In this document: positions 19,514 to 28,376 of the stretch, in pieces
Numbering within the stretch: position 1 is the first letter of the stretch
How the letters are laid out: each line of letters opens with the position of its first letter
DNA from: Caballeronia sordidicola
GTDB lineage: Bacteria; Pseudomonadota; Gammaproteobacteria; Burkholderiales; Burkholderiaceae
DNA length: 64,000 nt
Direction: 5' to 3'
Assembly (NCBI RefSeq): GCF_002220365.1
Contig: NZ_MTHB01000096.1
Location: 1 to 64,000, forward strand
Notes under the pieces: model-generated
The model's database searches: none
The model's input: only the letters and a program-made list of their open reading frames with translations
What the model was told of the DNA's origin: nothing
Program-made: the position numbers and the translations under genes

Positions 19514-20700
19514 TGTGAATGTCCTCCCGCTTTCTTCTTACGCAGGGCGATATCGATCAGGCCCATGATGCCGTTGGGCAGCAGCAAGGGCACGAGCGTA
19601 AAGATCAGGCCCAGGAAGAACAACCAGTATTCAGGGAAATTCGCCGTAAAAAAGCTCTTCGCACCATTCACCGCAAACGCCCCGATGATCGGCCCGATTA
19701 GCGTTCCCCGACCCCCCACGGCCACCCAGATCGCCATCTCGATGGAGTTGCCCGGCGACATCTCGTTGGGATTGATGATGCCCACCTGCGGCACGTACAA
19801 CGCGCCCGCAATGCCGCACAGAATGGCCGATACCGTCCAGATAAAGAGCTTGTACGCAAGCGGGCTGTAACCCAGGAACATCAGCCGCGCTTCGCCATCG
19901 CGCACACCGGTCACCACGCGCCCAAGCTTCGATGTCACGATCGCCCGCGCCGCGATAAACGCCAGAATCAGCACACCGAGTGTCATCAGAAACAGCACCG
20001 TGCGGGTACTGGCCGACGTAATCGGAAAGCCCGCGATGCGCTTGAAATCGGTAAAACCGTTATTACCGCCGAAACCGGTTTCGTTGCGATAGAACAGCAG
20101 CATCGCAGCGAACGTCATCGCCTGCGTGATGATCGACAGGTACACGCCTTTGACACGCGAGCGGAACGTGAAGAAGCCAAACACCCAGGCGAGTATCCCC
20201 GGCACCGCGATCACCAGCAACAGCGCATACCAGAGGTGTTCAGTGCCCTGCCAGTACCACGGCAGCTTGTGCCAGTCGAGGAACACCATGAAGTCGGGCA
20301 GATCGCTCTGATAGTTGCCCTCGCGGCCAATCGAGCGCATCAGGTACATGCCCATCGCATAGCCGCCGAGCGCGAAGAACAGCGCGTGCCCGAGGCTCAG
20401 GATGCCGCAGTAACCCCACACAAGATCGAGCGCCAGCGCGCCGATCGCGTAGCACATGAGCTTGCCCACGAGCGTCATCGAATAGGCGGAGAGGTGAAAC
20501 GTGCTCGACTCCGGCAGCACGAGCGCGGCGATGGGCACGCAGATGCCCATCGCGATCACGAACGCGATCAGCGCAATCCAGCCGCTGCGGGGCAAGAGCG
20601 CCGCACGCGGCGGCAGGCCGAGCGCAAAGCCTGCGCGCCTGGCTTGCTCATCGGGTTGCGGCGCAACATCGAGATTCGCGGAGACGTTGGGCGTAGTCAT
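19510..20700 (-). CDS. urtC: Urea ABC transporter permease UrtC
   Basis: This LivM-type permease has 396 residues and about ten hydrophobic segments, including LMCYAIGALALDLVWGYCGILSLGH, split here as LMCYAIGALALDLVWGY and CGILSLGHALFFALGGYAMG. The GYSPLAYKLFIWTVSAILCG and VGGRGTLIGPIIGAFAVN regions are family-typical. The cytoplasmic N-terminus is extended. It starts one base after the urtB stop. It forms the membrane channel together with UrtB. Confidence 0.95.
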   Translation of the reverse strand: MTTPNVSANLDVAPQPDEQARRAGFALGLPPRAALLPRSGWIALIAFVIAMGICVPIAALVLPESSTFHLSAYSMTLVGKLMCYAIGALALDLVWGYCGILSLGHALFFALGGYAMGMYLMRSIGREGNYQSDLPDFMVFLDWHKLPWYWQGTEHLWYALLLVIAVPGILAWVFGFFTFRSRVKGVYLSIITQAMTFAAMLLFYRNETGFGGNNGFTDFKRIAGFPITSASTRTVLFLMTLGVLILAFIAARAIVTSKLGRVVTGVRDGEARLMFLGYSPLAYKLFIWTVSAILCGIAGALYVPQVGIINPNEMSPGNSIEMAIWVAVGGRGTLIGPIIGAFAVNGAKSFFTANFPEYWLFFLGLIFTLVPLLLPNGIMGLIDIALRKKKAGGHSH

Positions 20701-20701
20701 C

Positions 20702-22321
20702 TCAAACCTCGGCGCTTCGGCCCTTCAGGGCGAACATGCCCTGAGGACGCTTCTGGATGAACAACACGATCAGCACCAGCACCGCGATCTTCGCGAGCAC
20801 CGCCCCCCAGAACGGCTCGATCGTCTTGCTGACAAGCCCGAGTCCAAAGCCGCCGATCACCGTTCCCGCCAGTTGGCCGACGCCACCCAGCACCACGGTC
20901 ATGAATGAATCGATGATGTAGCTCTGCCCCAGATCCGGCCCGATATTGCCGATCTGCGAGAGCGCGCAACCGCCCAGTCCGGCGATGCCTGCGCCGAAGG
21001 CGAACGCATACGAATCCACGCGGGAAGTTTTTACGCCCACGCACGCGGCCATGCGGCGGTTCTGCGTCACGGCGCGCACGAACAGGCCCAGGCGCGTCTT
21101 GGTGAGCACGACCCACGCGAGCAGCACGACGACCAGCGAGAAGCCGAAGATGGTCAGGCGGTTGTAAGGCAATATGAGGTTCTGCATGATGGAGACGCCA
21201 CCGCTCATCCACGAGGGGTTCGTCACTTGCACGTTCTGCGCGCCGAAGATGGTTCGCGTCGCCTGAATCAGGATCAGGCTGATGCCGAAGGTGGTCAGCA
21301 GCGTTTCGAGTGGACGGCCGTAGAGATGTTTCAGCACCAGTCGTTCGAGCACGATGCCGACTACCGCAGCCGCTGCAAACGACACTGGAACGGCGAACAG
21401 CGGATACCAGTTGAACGCACCCGGTGCGTAGTGCTGGACGAGGTTCTGGACCACATACGTGGCATAGGCGCCAATCATGAGGAACTCGCCGTGGGCCATG
21501 TTGATCACGCCAATGAGACCGTACGTGATCGCCAGACCCAGCGCTGCGAGCAACAGCACGCTGCCCAGCGACAGACCCGCGAAGATCGTGCCGACAATCT
21601 CGCCGCGCCGCTGAATCGAATTCAGCTCTTCAATCCCCGCTTGAGCCGCTGCACGTACGCGTTCATCGGGTTCGTTAAACGTGCCGTCCGCGTTCTTCGC
21701 GACGATCGGGCGCAAGAGTTCGTTCATATCGAGGTCGTGGCGCGCGGCGACCAGTTGCACGGCTTCGAGGCGTTTGTTGGCGTCGGTATCGTGTAACGCG
21801 GTGGTGGCCCAGAGCGTATCGAGGCGTTTTTTAAGCGTCGGATCGGTTTCCTTGGCGCGGGCTTTATCGACCAGTGGCTTGATCGACGGATCGGCGTTCT
21901 TGAGCAATTCGTCAATGGCGGCGCGCCGTGTAGCGATATCGGGCGACGCCAGTTGCAAGCCCGACACCGCACCCGACACCTTCGAGCGCAGCAGATTGTT
22001 CAAGGTGACCGGTTGCGCATCGGGCGCCTCAACGATCTTGTTGGTGAGCGGGTCCTTGTTGCCGTCATCGGTCTGGATCAGCACGCGGCCGGCGTCGGTG
22101 GCGACCAACGAGCCATCGGAGAGCGCGTTCAATACGGCAATTGAGGGCGCATCGGCGTTGGCGATCAGCTTGTCGACGGCGGCGGATTTGGCATCGAAGT
22201 CGTCGGCCGCGAGTGGCGCGAGATCGTCGGCTGTCAGCGCGGCAAACGCAACCAGAGGCATGCAGGCAATCAGCATTGCGCAGAGGCCACGGCGAGCCAA
22301 GCGAAGCATCGAATCAGTCAT
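20702..22321 (-). CDS. urtB: Urea ABC transporter permease UrtB
   Basis: This LivH-type permease has the long periplasmic N-terminal domain peculiar to UrtB (signal MLRLARRGLCAMLIACMPLVAFA, then about 200 mostly helical residues). The membrane part follows: GSVLLLAALGLAITYGLIG, INMAHGEFLMIGAYATYVVQ and ALSQIGNIGPDLGQSYIIDS. The ATG at 22321 (MTDSMLRL) is preferred over upstream starts that would add a histidine/glutamine-rich leader. It lies 185 bases downstream of urtA. Confidence 0.94.
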   Translation of the reverse strand: MTDSMLRLARRGLCAMLIACMPLVAFAALTADDLAPLAADDFDAKSAAVDKLIANADAPSIAVLNALSDGSLVATDAGRVLIQTDDGNKDPLTNKIVEAPDAQPVTLNNLLRSKVSGAVSGLQLASPDIATRRAAIDELLKNADPSIKPLVDKARAKETDPTLKKRLDTLWATTALHDTDANKRLEAVQLVAARHDLDMNELLRPIVAKNADGTFNEPDERVRAAAQAGIEELNSIQRRGEIVGTIFAGLSLGSVLLLAALGLAITYGLIGVINMAHGEFLMIGAYATYVVQNLVQHYAPGAFNWYPLFAVPVSFAAAAVVGIVLERLVLKHLYGRPLETLLTTFGISLILIQATRTIFGAQNVQVTNPSWMSGGVSIMQNLILPYNRLTIFGFSLVVVLLAWVVLTKTRLGLFVRAVTQNRRMAACVGVKTSRVDSYAFAFGAGIAGLGGCALSQIGNIGPDLGQSYIIDSFMTVVLGGVGQLAGTVIGGFGLGLVSKTIEPFWGAVLAKIAVLVLIVLFIQKRPQGMFALKGRSAEV

Positions 22322-22506
22322 GAAGGGCCTGTCAGGTAGAGCGGAGTGCGGGGCGGTGTGCTGCATTGCGTGTTGCATGTTGCGTGTTGCATGTCGCCCG
22401 GACTCGTACGAACCGCCGCTCTAGTTTTTATGCTTCGAGCGCGGCGGTCCGATGTTTCAACGCTGGTACTTACTAAGGCTTAAACCCGAGGCTTAAACCC
22501 AAGCCT

Positions 22507-23805
22507 TTAAGCCACACGTCGCCGGCGCAGGAAGTCCGGAATCGAGCTCACTACATCCGGCTTGCCTTCGTTGCCCGGAATGTACGGGCTCCACGGTTGC
22601 GCGCGGATCGCCGTCTTCGTGCGCCACACGACGTTGAACTGGCCGTCGGCACGCACTTCGCCAATCATGACGGGCTTGTGCAAGTGGTGGTTCCCATCCA
22701 TCTCAAGCGTAAAGCCCGAGGGGGCCGCGAACTTCTGGCCGACCATGGCCACGCGGATCTTGTCGACCTCCACGCTCTTCGCTTTTTCGGCCGCCTGCTT
22801 CCACAAATGGATGCCGACAAAGGTCGCTTCCATCGGATCGTTCGTCACGCGCTTGTCGCCGCCAGGCAGGTTGTTCTTCTTGACCCAGTCGGCGAACATC
22901 GCCTTGAACTTCGTGTTCTCCGGGTTCTTCAGCGACATGAAGTAGTTCCACGCCGCGAGATTGCCCACCAGCGGTTTCGTATCGATCCCGCGCAGTTCCT
23001 CTTCGCCCACCGAGAACGCGACGACCGGCACGTCGGTGGCCTTCAACCCCTGATTGCCCAACTCCTTATAGAACGGCACGTTCGAGTCGCCGTTCACCGT
23101 CGAGATCACGCAGGTCTTGCCGCCTTGCGAGAACGTCTTGATGTTCGCGACAATCGTCTGATAGTCCGCGTGCCCGAACGGCGTGTAGACCTCTTGAATG
23201 TCGTCGTCCTTGACGCCCTTGGAATGCAGGAACGAGCGCAGGATCTTGTTGGTCGTGCGGGGATAGACGTAGTCGGTGCCCAGCAGGAAGAAGCGCTTGG
23301 CGCCGCCGCCTTCCTTACTCATCAGGTATTCGGTGGCGGGAATCGCTTGCTGATTCGGCGCGGCGCCCGTGTAGAAGACGTTGCGCGACATCTCTTCACC
23401 TTCGTACTGCACCGGGTAGAAGAGCAGGCCGTTGAGTTCCTCGAACACCGGCAGCACCGATTTACGCGACACCGAGGTCCAGCAGCCGAAGGTCACCGCG
23501 ACCTTGTCTTGCGAGATCAGCTGACGGGCTTTCTCGGCGAACAGCGGCCAGTTGGAGGCGGGGTCGACCACTACCGGTTCCAGTTGACGACCCAGCACGC
23601 CGCCGCTCGCATTGATCTGCGCAATGGTCATCAGCGCCGTGTCTTTGAGCGACGTTTCTGAAATCGCCATCGTGCCGGACAGGGAATGCAATACGCCCAC
23701 TTTGATGGGGCCTTTGTCGCTTTGAGCGAAAGCCGAAGGGATCTTGCCAACTACGCCTGCAACCCCCGCTGCCGATGCGACCTTCAGGAACTCACGCTTT
23801 TTCAT
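22507..23805 (-). CDS. urtA: Urea-binding protein UrtA
   Basis: This periplasmic family-5 binding protein for urea has 432 residues. The N-terminal MKKREFLKVASAAGVAGVVG looks like a Tat-type leader with KR in place of RR. Typical UrtA features are IKVGVLHSLSGTMAISET, VFTGAAPNQQ-like FYTGAAPNQQAIPA, the WTSVSRKSVLPVFEE region and NHHLHKPVMIGEV near the C-terminus. It is the first gene of urtABCDE. Ahead of it lie a sigma-54-like element and a palindrome shared with the allophanate hydrolase promoter. Confidence 0.96.
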   Translation of the reverse strand: MKKREFLKVASAAGVAGVVGKIPSAFAQSDKGPIKVGVLHSLSGTMAISETSLKDTALMTIAQINASGGVLGRQLEPVVVDPASNWPLFAEKARQLISQDKVAVTFGCWTSVSRKSVLPVFEELNGLLFYPVQYEGEEMSRNVFYTGAAPNQQAIPATEYLMSKEGGGAKRFFLLGTDYVYPRTTNKILRSFLHSKGVKDDDIQEVYTPFGHADYQTIVANIKTFSQGGKTCVISTVNGDSNVPFYKELGNQGLKATDVPVVAFSVGEEELRGIDTKPLVGNLAAWNYFMSLKNPENTKFKAMFADWVKKNNLPGGDKRVTNDPMEATFVGIHLWKQAAEKAKSVEVDKIRVAMVGQKFAAPSGFTLEMDGNHHLHKPVMIGEVRADGQFNVVWRTKTAIRAQPWSPYIPGNEGKPDVVSSIPDFLRRRRVA

Positions 23806-23841
23806 TGCCCGTCCTTAACCAGAATGTAAGTTGGATTTAGT

Positions 23842-23853
23842 CTTGTATCCAAG
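23842..23853 (-). promoter_or_regulatory. CTTGTNTNCAAG palindrome at the urtA start region
   Basis: CTTGTATCCAAG, extended as GTCTTG-TATC-CAAGAC with 6-bp exact arms. It lies 13 bases downstream of a sigma-54-like element and 37 bases before urtA, where transcription would begin. It matches 10 of 12 bases of the site ahead of atzF and is a candidate operator for the GntR protein at 24010. Confidence 0.55.
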
Positions 23854-23866
23854 ACGGAATACCATT

Positions 23867-23882
23867 TGCAAATTCTGGGCCA
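23867..23882 (-). promoter_or_regulatory. Sigma-54-like promoter of urtA
   Basis: On the minus strand the sequence is TGGCCCAGAATTTGCA: TGGC at -24, TTGCA at -12, and GG-N10-GC spacing. Nitrogen control through NtrC is expected for a urea transporter, but a clear NtrC site was not identified in the upstream 130 bases. Confidence 0.65.
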
Positions 23883-24009
23883 AGAACGTGAAAGCCTTTG
23901 TAGAAAAGGCTTTCCGGGTATTAGGCTGTCACTCCCAGGTCAGATGACTGACTAGGCGCGGTGCGTACGCGCTCAAAACTGGTGCGGTGTGCACGCTTTC
24001 GGAGGTACG

Positions 24010-24726
24010 CTACGAATCATCCTGACTGGCGTACCGCTCGCGTGCTGAATGGAGCATGTAAAGCGTGATGCGCTTCACCTCGGCCTGGCTCTCCGCGATG
24101 TGCGCACGGATCATCTCTTGTGCGCCGGAGACGTCCTTTGCGAAGATCGCCGACAGGATTTCTCCATGCTCCCGGTAGGTGGCATCTATACGGGGTGCCT
24201 TCGTAAAATCCAGGCGGCGGATGATCCGGATGCGCTCTGTTACGTCCTGGTGAATGCGCGCCATCTCGTCGTTGCCCACGGCCGCGACAATGCGGGTGTG
24301 AAACGCCTCGTCGAGCGCCGCCACGACTGTCGAGTCAGTGAGGTAGTCCCCGGCCGGCACACACCATGTCTCGCGTAACGTATCGAGCCTGTCCATTGCA
24401 TCCAGAGCGACGACCCGGGCAATAGCGGAGGTCTCCATCATGACCCGCACTTCGTACAGGTCCTCGAAGTATTTGAAATCGAAAGCGCGCACCTGCCAGC
24501 CGCTTTTAAAATGCACGTCGACGTATCCTTCGCGCTGCAGCCAAAACAGAGCTTGGCGAACCGGTGTCCGGCTCACCTGCATGCGTGTTGCAATGTCGCC
24601 TTCGCTGAATTTGTCGCCCGGCAGCAGCCGGAAATCGAAAATATCGGCCTTCAGTTGCGTATAGATTTGTGCCGCGAGATTGCTGGCATTTTTCGCCGGA
24701 CCCGCGGGCGTCTTCGTATCCACCAT
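24010..24726 (-). CDS. GntR/FadR-family regulator of urea genes
   Basis: The N-terminal winged helix (LAAQIYTQLKADIFDFRLLPG, split as IYTQLKADIFDFRLLPG, then FSEGDIATRMQVSRTPVRQAL) is followed by an FCD effector domain. The FCD domain carries the metal-ligand pattern D...H near LDEAFHTRIVAAVGN and later HGEI and HI residues. The start at 24726 (MVDTKTPAG) is chosen, since a frame start at 24807 would overlap the urea carboxylase end. It lies 26 bases after the carboxylase stop and upstream of urtA, so it is embedded in the urea block and is the obvious candidate local regulator. The ligand is unknown; urea, allophanate or a related amide is possible. Confidence 0.85.
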   Translation of the reverse strand: MVDTKTPAGPAKNASNLAAQIYTQLKADIFDFRLLPGDKFSEGDIATRMQVSRTPVRQALFWLQREGYVDVHFKSGWQVRAFDFKYFEDLYEVRVMMETSAIARVVALDAMDRLDTLRETWCVPAGDYLTDSTVVAALDEAFHTRIVAAVGNDEMARIHQDVTERIRIIRRLDFTKAPRIDATYREHGEILSAIFAKDVSGAQEMIRAHIAESQAEVKRITLYMLHSARERYASQDDS

Positions 24727-24752
24727 GTGCTTTTCCAACCGATGTGAGCCGA

Positions 24753-27700
24753 TTATTCGAGTGAGACCAAAGGATCCCCAGCGTTGATCATCATACCGGG
24801 CTTGCAATGGAATGTTCCCACGATGCCATCGTGCGGCGCCGCGACATGAAACTCCATTTTCATTGCCTCAAGGATCAAAAGAGGGTCGCCGGCATTCACG
24901 CGCGAGCCGGGATCCGCCATGAGCTTCCATACATTGCCCGTAATATCGGCCGAGACAACAAAGCCTGACAGCTCGGCTACTTCGATCAACTCCCCGGCAG
25001 TGTCGGTCACGGCCGATGCGTGAGTACCAGCCACAGTATCGGCGGCCCAATGCGCGACCTCAGCGTCAAATGCGAGTTTCTGCCCGGCCCTGAAGACCTC
25101 GAGTTCCGGCGCAATACTTTCGAGGAAGTTGTTGTATGCGCCGAGATCAAAAACCTCCTCTTCTATCCGGATGCCGCACCGCCCTTCCCTGAATCCGTCT
25201 CTAAGCACATCGAGCTCGCTCTCGCTCACCGGATAAAAGCGCACTTGATCGAAGAATCTGAGCAGCCAGGGTTTGCCATCGACAAACATCTCGTTCTTGA
25301 GGAACTTGTTCCAGATGGGTAACGTGCGTCCAACCAGTTGATAGCCGCCAGGCGAATCCATTCCGTAGATGCACATATAGACGCCGCCGATGCCCACCGT
25401 GCCCTCTGCAGTGTATGTACGCGCCGGGTTGTACTTCGACGTCACCAAGCGATGCCGGGGGTCAACGGGGACGGCGCAGGGAGCGCCCAGGTACACGTCG
25501 CCAAGCCCGAGAACCATGTAGCTGGTTTTGAAAATGGTATCGCGTACCGCATTGCCGTATTTCAGGCCATTGATGCGCCGGATGAACTCGGTGTTACTGG
25601 GCAACCAAGGGGCCGTGTCGCGCACTGATTGCCGATAACGCGCCACTGCGTCGAGTGTCGCGGAGTCCTCATAAGCCATTGGCAAGTAGACAACACGGCT
25701 AGGCACCGTCATGGTGGAGATGCCGGCCAGTGTTGCATCCGTATCGGCAAGGGCATCAACGAGAGTCCGTTGATGGATCACCCGGCTGTCGAAACGTACC
25801 TGCAAGGAACGCACGCCCGGAGAGAGCTCACACACGCCATTCACCGGACTATTTTTCAAAGCCTCCATCAACGCGTGGATGCGGAAGCGGTGATTGAGAT
25901 CGAGAACGTTCTCGCCGTATTCGATCAGGATGTACTTGTCGCCCGCTTGGCGGAAGACCGTCTTGGGACGCTCGCCGGACGCAGCCATCTCAAACAGGAT
26001 TGGCGAACCGCGCTCAGAGCTTGCATCTGGACGTGCGAGCACCGAGGCGTCCCATCCCGCGATAAAGGCGTCCTGCGCCTGCTCCAGCGCGAGCGCATCG
26101 TCGAACGTCATTTCGCGAAAGCGAATCTTGTCACCCGGCTTGACCTGTCCCACCTTCCACAATTCAGCCTTGGCGATGGTCACGGCGCAAACAAATCCGC
26201 CGAGGCTCGGACCATCGCGAGTCAGGATCACCGGCATGTCGCCCGTGAAATTGACACTGCCGATCGCGTACTCACAGTCGTGCACGTTCGATGGATGCAA
26301 CCCCGCTTCGCCACCGTCAGAACGTGTCCATTGAGGCTTCGGACCGTTCAGCCGAATGCCCAGACGGTTCGAGTTGTAGTGGACGTCCCACTCGCTCGCA
26401 AAGAATGTATCGATTGATTCCGGTGTGAAGAAGTCAGGGGCACCATGCGGCCCGTATAAGACTCCGATGTCCCACGTGCGCCCGTAACCTGGTACGAGAG
26501 AATCTGGCAGAGGCGCTGGCGCGTACAGAGGCGCAAGGTCAGCCGTCGCGGGCAAGCTTGGATCAGCAATTGTCAGGACGTCTGCCGGGCGCAAAGTACG
26601 GCCTGCATGGCCGCCAAATTGTCCGAGCGCAAATGTGGCGCGGCTGCCGAGATACAGCGGAACGTCCAGGCCGTTGCGCACCGCGAGATAGGTTCGGCAT
26701 CCGCTGGTCGCTTTGCCAATGCGCAGGGTCTGACCTGCTTTTATATTGATAGGTATCCAGAATAATACTGGTTCTCCATCCAGCGTCGCATCGGTCGGAG
26801 CGCCAGTCAAGGCGACTATCGTGTCGCAATGAAACCGCAGCGCAGGTCCAAGCACCGTCGTTTCAATGCCCGCAGCATGCGGCTGGTTGCCGACGATCCG
26901 GTTCGCCACCCTGAATGCCCAGTCGTCCATTGGCCCCGACGGTGGCACACCGATATTCCAGTACCCGACCCGGCCGGGATAATCCTGGATAGAGGTATAA
27001 GTGCCCGCGTCTAATACCTCGATAGCGCGCGGCCGATACTCGAACGCATCGAGAAAGCGGGTTGAGACATTGCCCGTGCGAAAGCCCTCACTTGCCACCA
27101 CCTGCCGCAAGTAATCCAGATTTGTCGCGATACCGGCCAGCCGTGTTTCAGCGAGTGCGCGGGTCATCGCTGCAATGGCCGCCGCGCGATCAGCGCCATG
27201 CACAATGAGCTTCGCGATCATGGGGTCGTAGTGAGCGGACACCTCCGTCCCGGTTTCGACCCAGCCGTCTACGCGGATATCGGGAGGGAAGCTGACTTCG
27301 GTCAGCGTGCCGGGACTCGGCGCGAAGTTACGCAGCGCATTTTCTGCATAGACTCGAACTTCGATCGCGGCCCCTTGCGGGATGATCGGACGGTCCAATG
27401 CAGGCGGATCGCCGGCAGCGGTCAGGATCATCCATTCGACCAGATCGATACCGGTCACGCTTTCGGTGATCGCGTGTTCGACCTGCAACCGCGTGTTCAC
27501 CTCGAGGAAGTAGAACGCCTCCTGAGGCGCGTCGTAAATAAACTCGACCGTACCGGCCGACCGGTACGAAACCGAACGGCCCAGGTTCTCCGCAGCGGCC
27601 CACAGCCGTTGCCGAACAGCATCCGACAAATTCGGCGCAGGCGTTTCCTCGACGACTTTTTGATTGCGCCGTTGCAACGAGCAATCTCGTTCGCCGAGCG

Positions 27701-28364
27701 CGACGACGTTACCCCGGCCGTCTCCAAAGATTTGCACTTCAACATGACGAGCCCGGTCGACAAAGCGCTCGACGAATACACCCGCGTTTGCAAAGAACGA
27801 CTGCCCCAATCGCTTGACTGACTCGAACGCGGCAATCAACTCGGCTTCGTCATTGCATCGCGTGAGGCCAATGCCACCGCCTCCGGCCGTACTTTTCAGC
27901 ATGACGGGGTAGCCGATCCGGGCCGCCTCTTGCTGTGCGGCAGACACGTCCGCAAGCAGGCCAGATCCGGGGGTCAGGGGTACACCGGCCAGTTCTGCAA
28001 GCTCGCGAGCGGCATGCTTCAGCCCAAACTGTTCCATTTGCTGCGGAGTCGGTCCCACGAACGCAATGCCTTCGGCCTCGCAACGTGCCGCGAACTCGGC
28101 GTTCTCCGAGAGAAAACCGTAGCCTGGAATAATCGCCTGAGCACCGCTTCGTTTCGCCGCATCAATGATGAGATCCATCCGTAGATAGCTTTCGGCCGCG
28201 GCGTGACCGCCAAGCGATATTGCAACGTCGGCAGAGGAGACATGAAGGCTATTGCGGTCGGCGTCCGAGTAGACGGCAACCGAGCGAACGTTCATGCGTC
28301 TCAGCGTGCGCGCAATACGACAGGCTATCTCGCCGCGATTAGCGATCAATACGGTGTGGAACAT
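24753..28364 (-). CDS. uca: Urea carboxylase
   Basis: This biotin enzyme of 1203 residues makes allophanate from urea, bicarbonate and ATP. Domain order is biotin carboxylase at 1-450 (MFHTVLIANRGEIACRIART, KSTAGGGGIGLTRC, FIYDAPQEAFYFLEVNTRLQ), then the carboxyltransferase of AHS2/KipA and AHS1/KipI types at about 480-1090 (DYPGRVGYWNIGVPPSGPMD; GLKYGNAVRDTIF). A C-terminal biotinyl domain has the modified Lys about residue 1169 in ILEAMKMEF. Some relatives are guanidine carboxylases, but there is no carboxyguanidine deiminase gene nearby, and allophanate hydrolase and urt genes flank it, which favours urea. Confidence 0.95.
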   Translation of the reverse strand: MFHTVLIANRGEIACRIARTLRRMNVRSVAVYSDADRNSLHVSSADVAISLGGHAAAESYLRMDLIIDAAKRSGAQAIIPGYGFLSENAEFAARCEAEGIAFVGPTPQQMEQFGLKHAARELAELAGVPLTPGSGLLADVSAAQQEAARIGYPVMLKSTAGGGGIGLTRCNDEAELIAAFESVKRLGQSFFANAGVFVERFVDRARHVEVQIFGDGRGNVVALGERDCSLQRRNQKVVEETPAPNLSDAVRQRLWAAAENLGRSVSYRSAGTVEFIYDAPQEAFYFLEVNTRLQVEHAITESVTGIDLVEWMILTAAGDPPALDRPIIPQGAAIEVRVYAENALRNFAPSPGTLTEVSFPPDIRVDGWVETGTEVSAHYDPMIAKLIVHGADRAAAIAAMTRALAETRLAGIATNLDYLRQVVASEGFRTGNVSTRFLDAFEYRPRAIEVLDAGTYTSIQDYPGRVGYWNIGVPPSGPMDDWAFRVANRIVGNQPHAAGIETTVLGPALRFHCDTIVALTGAPTDATLDGEPVLFWIPINIKAGQTLRIGKATSGCRTYLAVRNGLDVPLYLGSRATFALGQFGGHAGRTLRPADVLTIADPSLPATADLAPLYAPAPLPDSLVPGYGRTWDIGVLYGPHGAPDFFTPESIDTFFASEWDVHYNSNRLGIRLNGPKPQWTRSDGGEAGLHPSNVHDCEYAIGSVNFTGDMPVILTRDGPSLGGFVCAVTIAKAELWKVGQVKPGDKIRFREMTFDDALALEQAQDAFIAGWDASVLARPDASSERGSPILFEMAASGERPKTVFRQAGDKYILIEYGENVLDLNHRFRIHALMEALKNSPVNGVCELSPGVRSLQVRFDSRVIHQRTLVDALADTDATLAGISTMTVPSRVVYLPMAYEDSATLDAVARYRQSVRDTAPWLPSNTEFIRRINGLKYGNAVRDTIFKTSYMVLGLGDVYLGAPCAVPVDPRHRLVTSKYNPARTYTAEGTVGIGGVYMCIYGMDSPGGYQLVGRTLPIWNKFLKNEMFVDGKPWLLRFFDQVRFYPVSESELDVLRDGFREGRCGIRIEEEVFDLGAYNNFLESIAPELEVFRAGQKLAFDAEVAHWAADTVAGTHASAVTDTAGELIEVAELSGFVVSADITGNVWKLMADPGSRVNAGDPLLILEAMKMEFHVAAPHDGIVGTFHCKPGMMINAGDPLVSLE

Positions 28365-28376
28365 GGAAGTCCCCGA

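Noticed and set aside
23970..23995. GTGC-N5-GCAC dyad upstream of urtA as an NtrC site
   Set aside because: NtrC sites have the opposite polarity (GCAC outside-in to GTGC), so this dyad does not match.
24753..28364. Guanidine carboxylase instead of urea carboxylase
   Set aside because: There is no carboxyguanidine deiminase gene or guanidine riboswitch pattern nearby; allophanate hydrolase and the urea transporter flank it.
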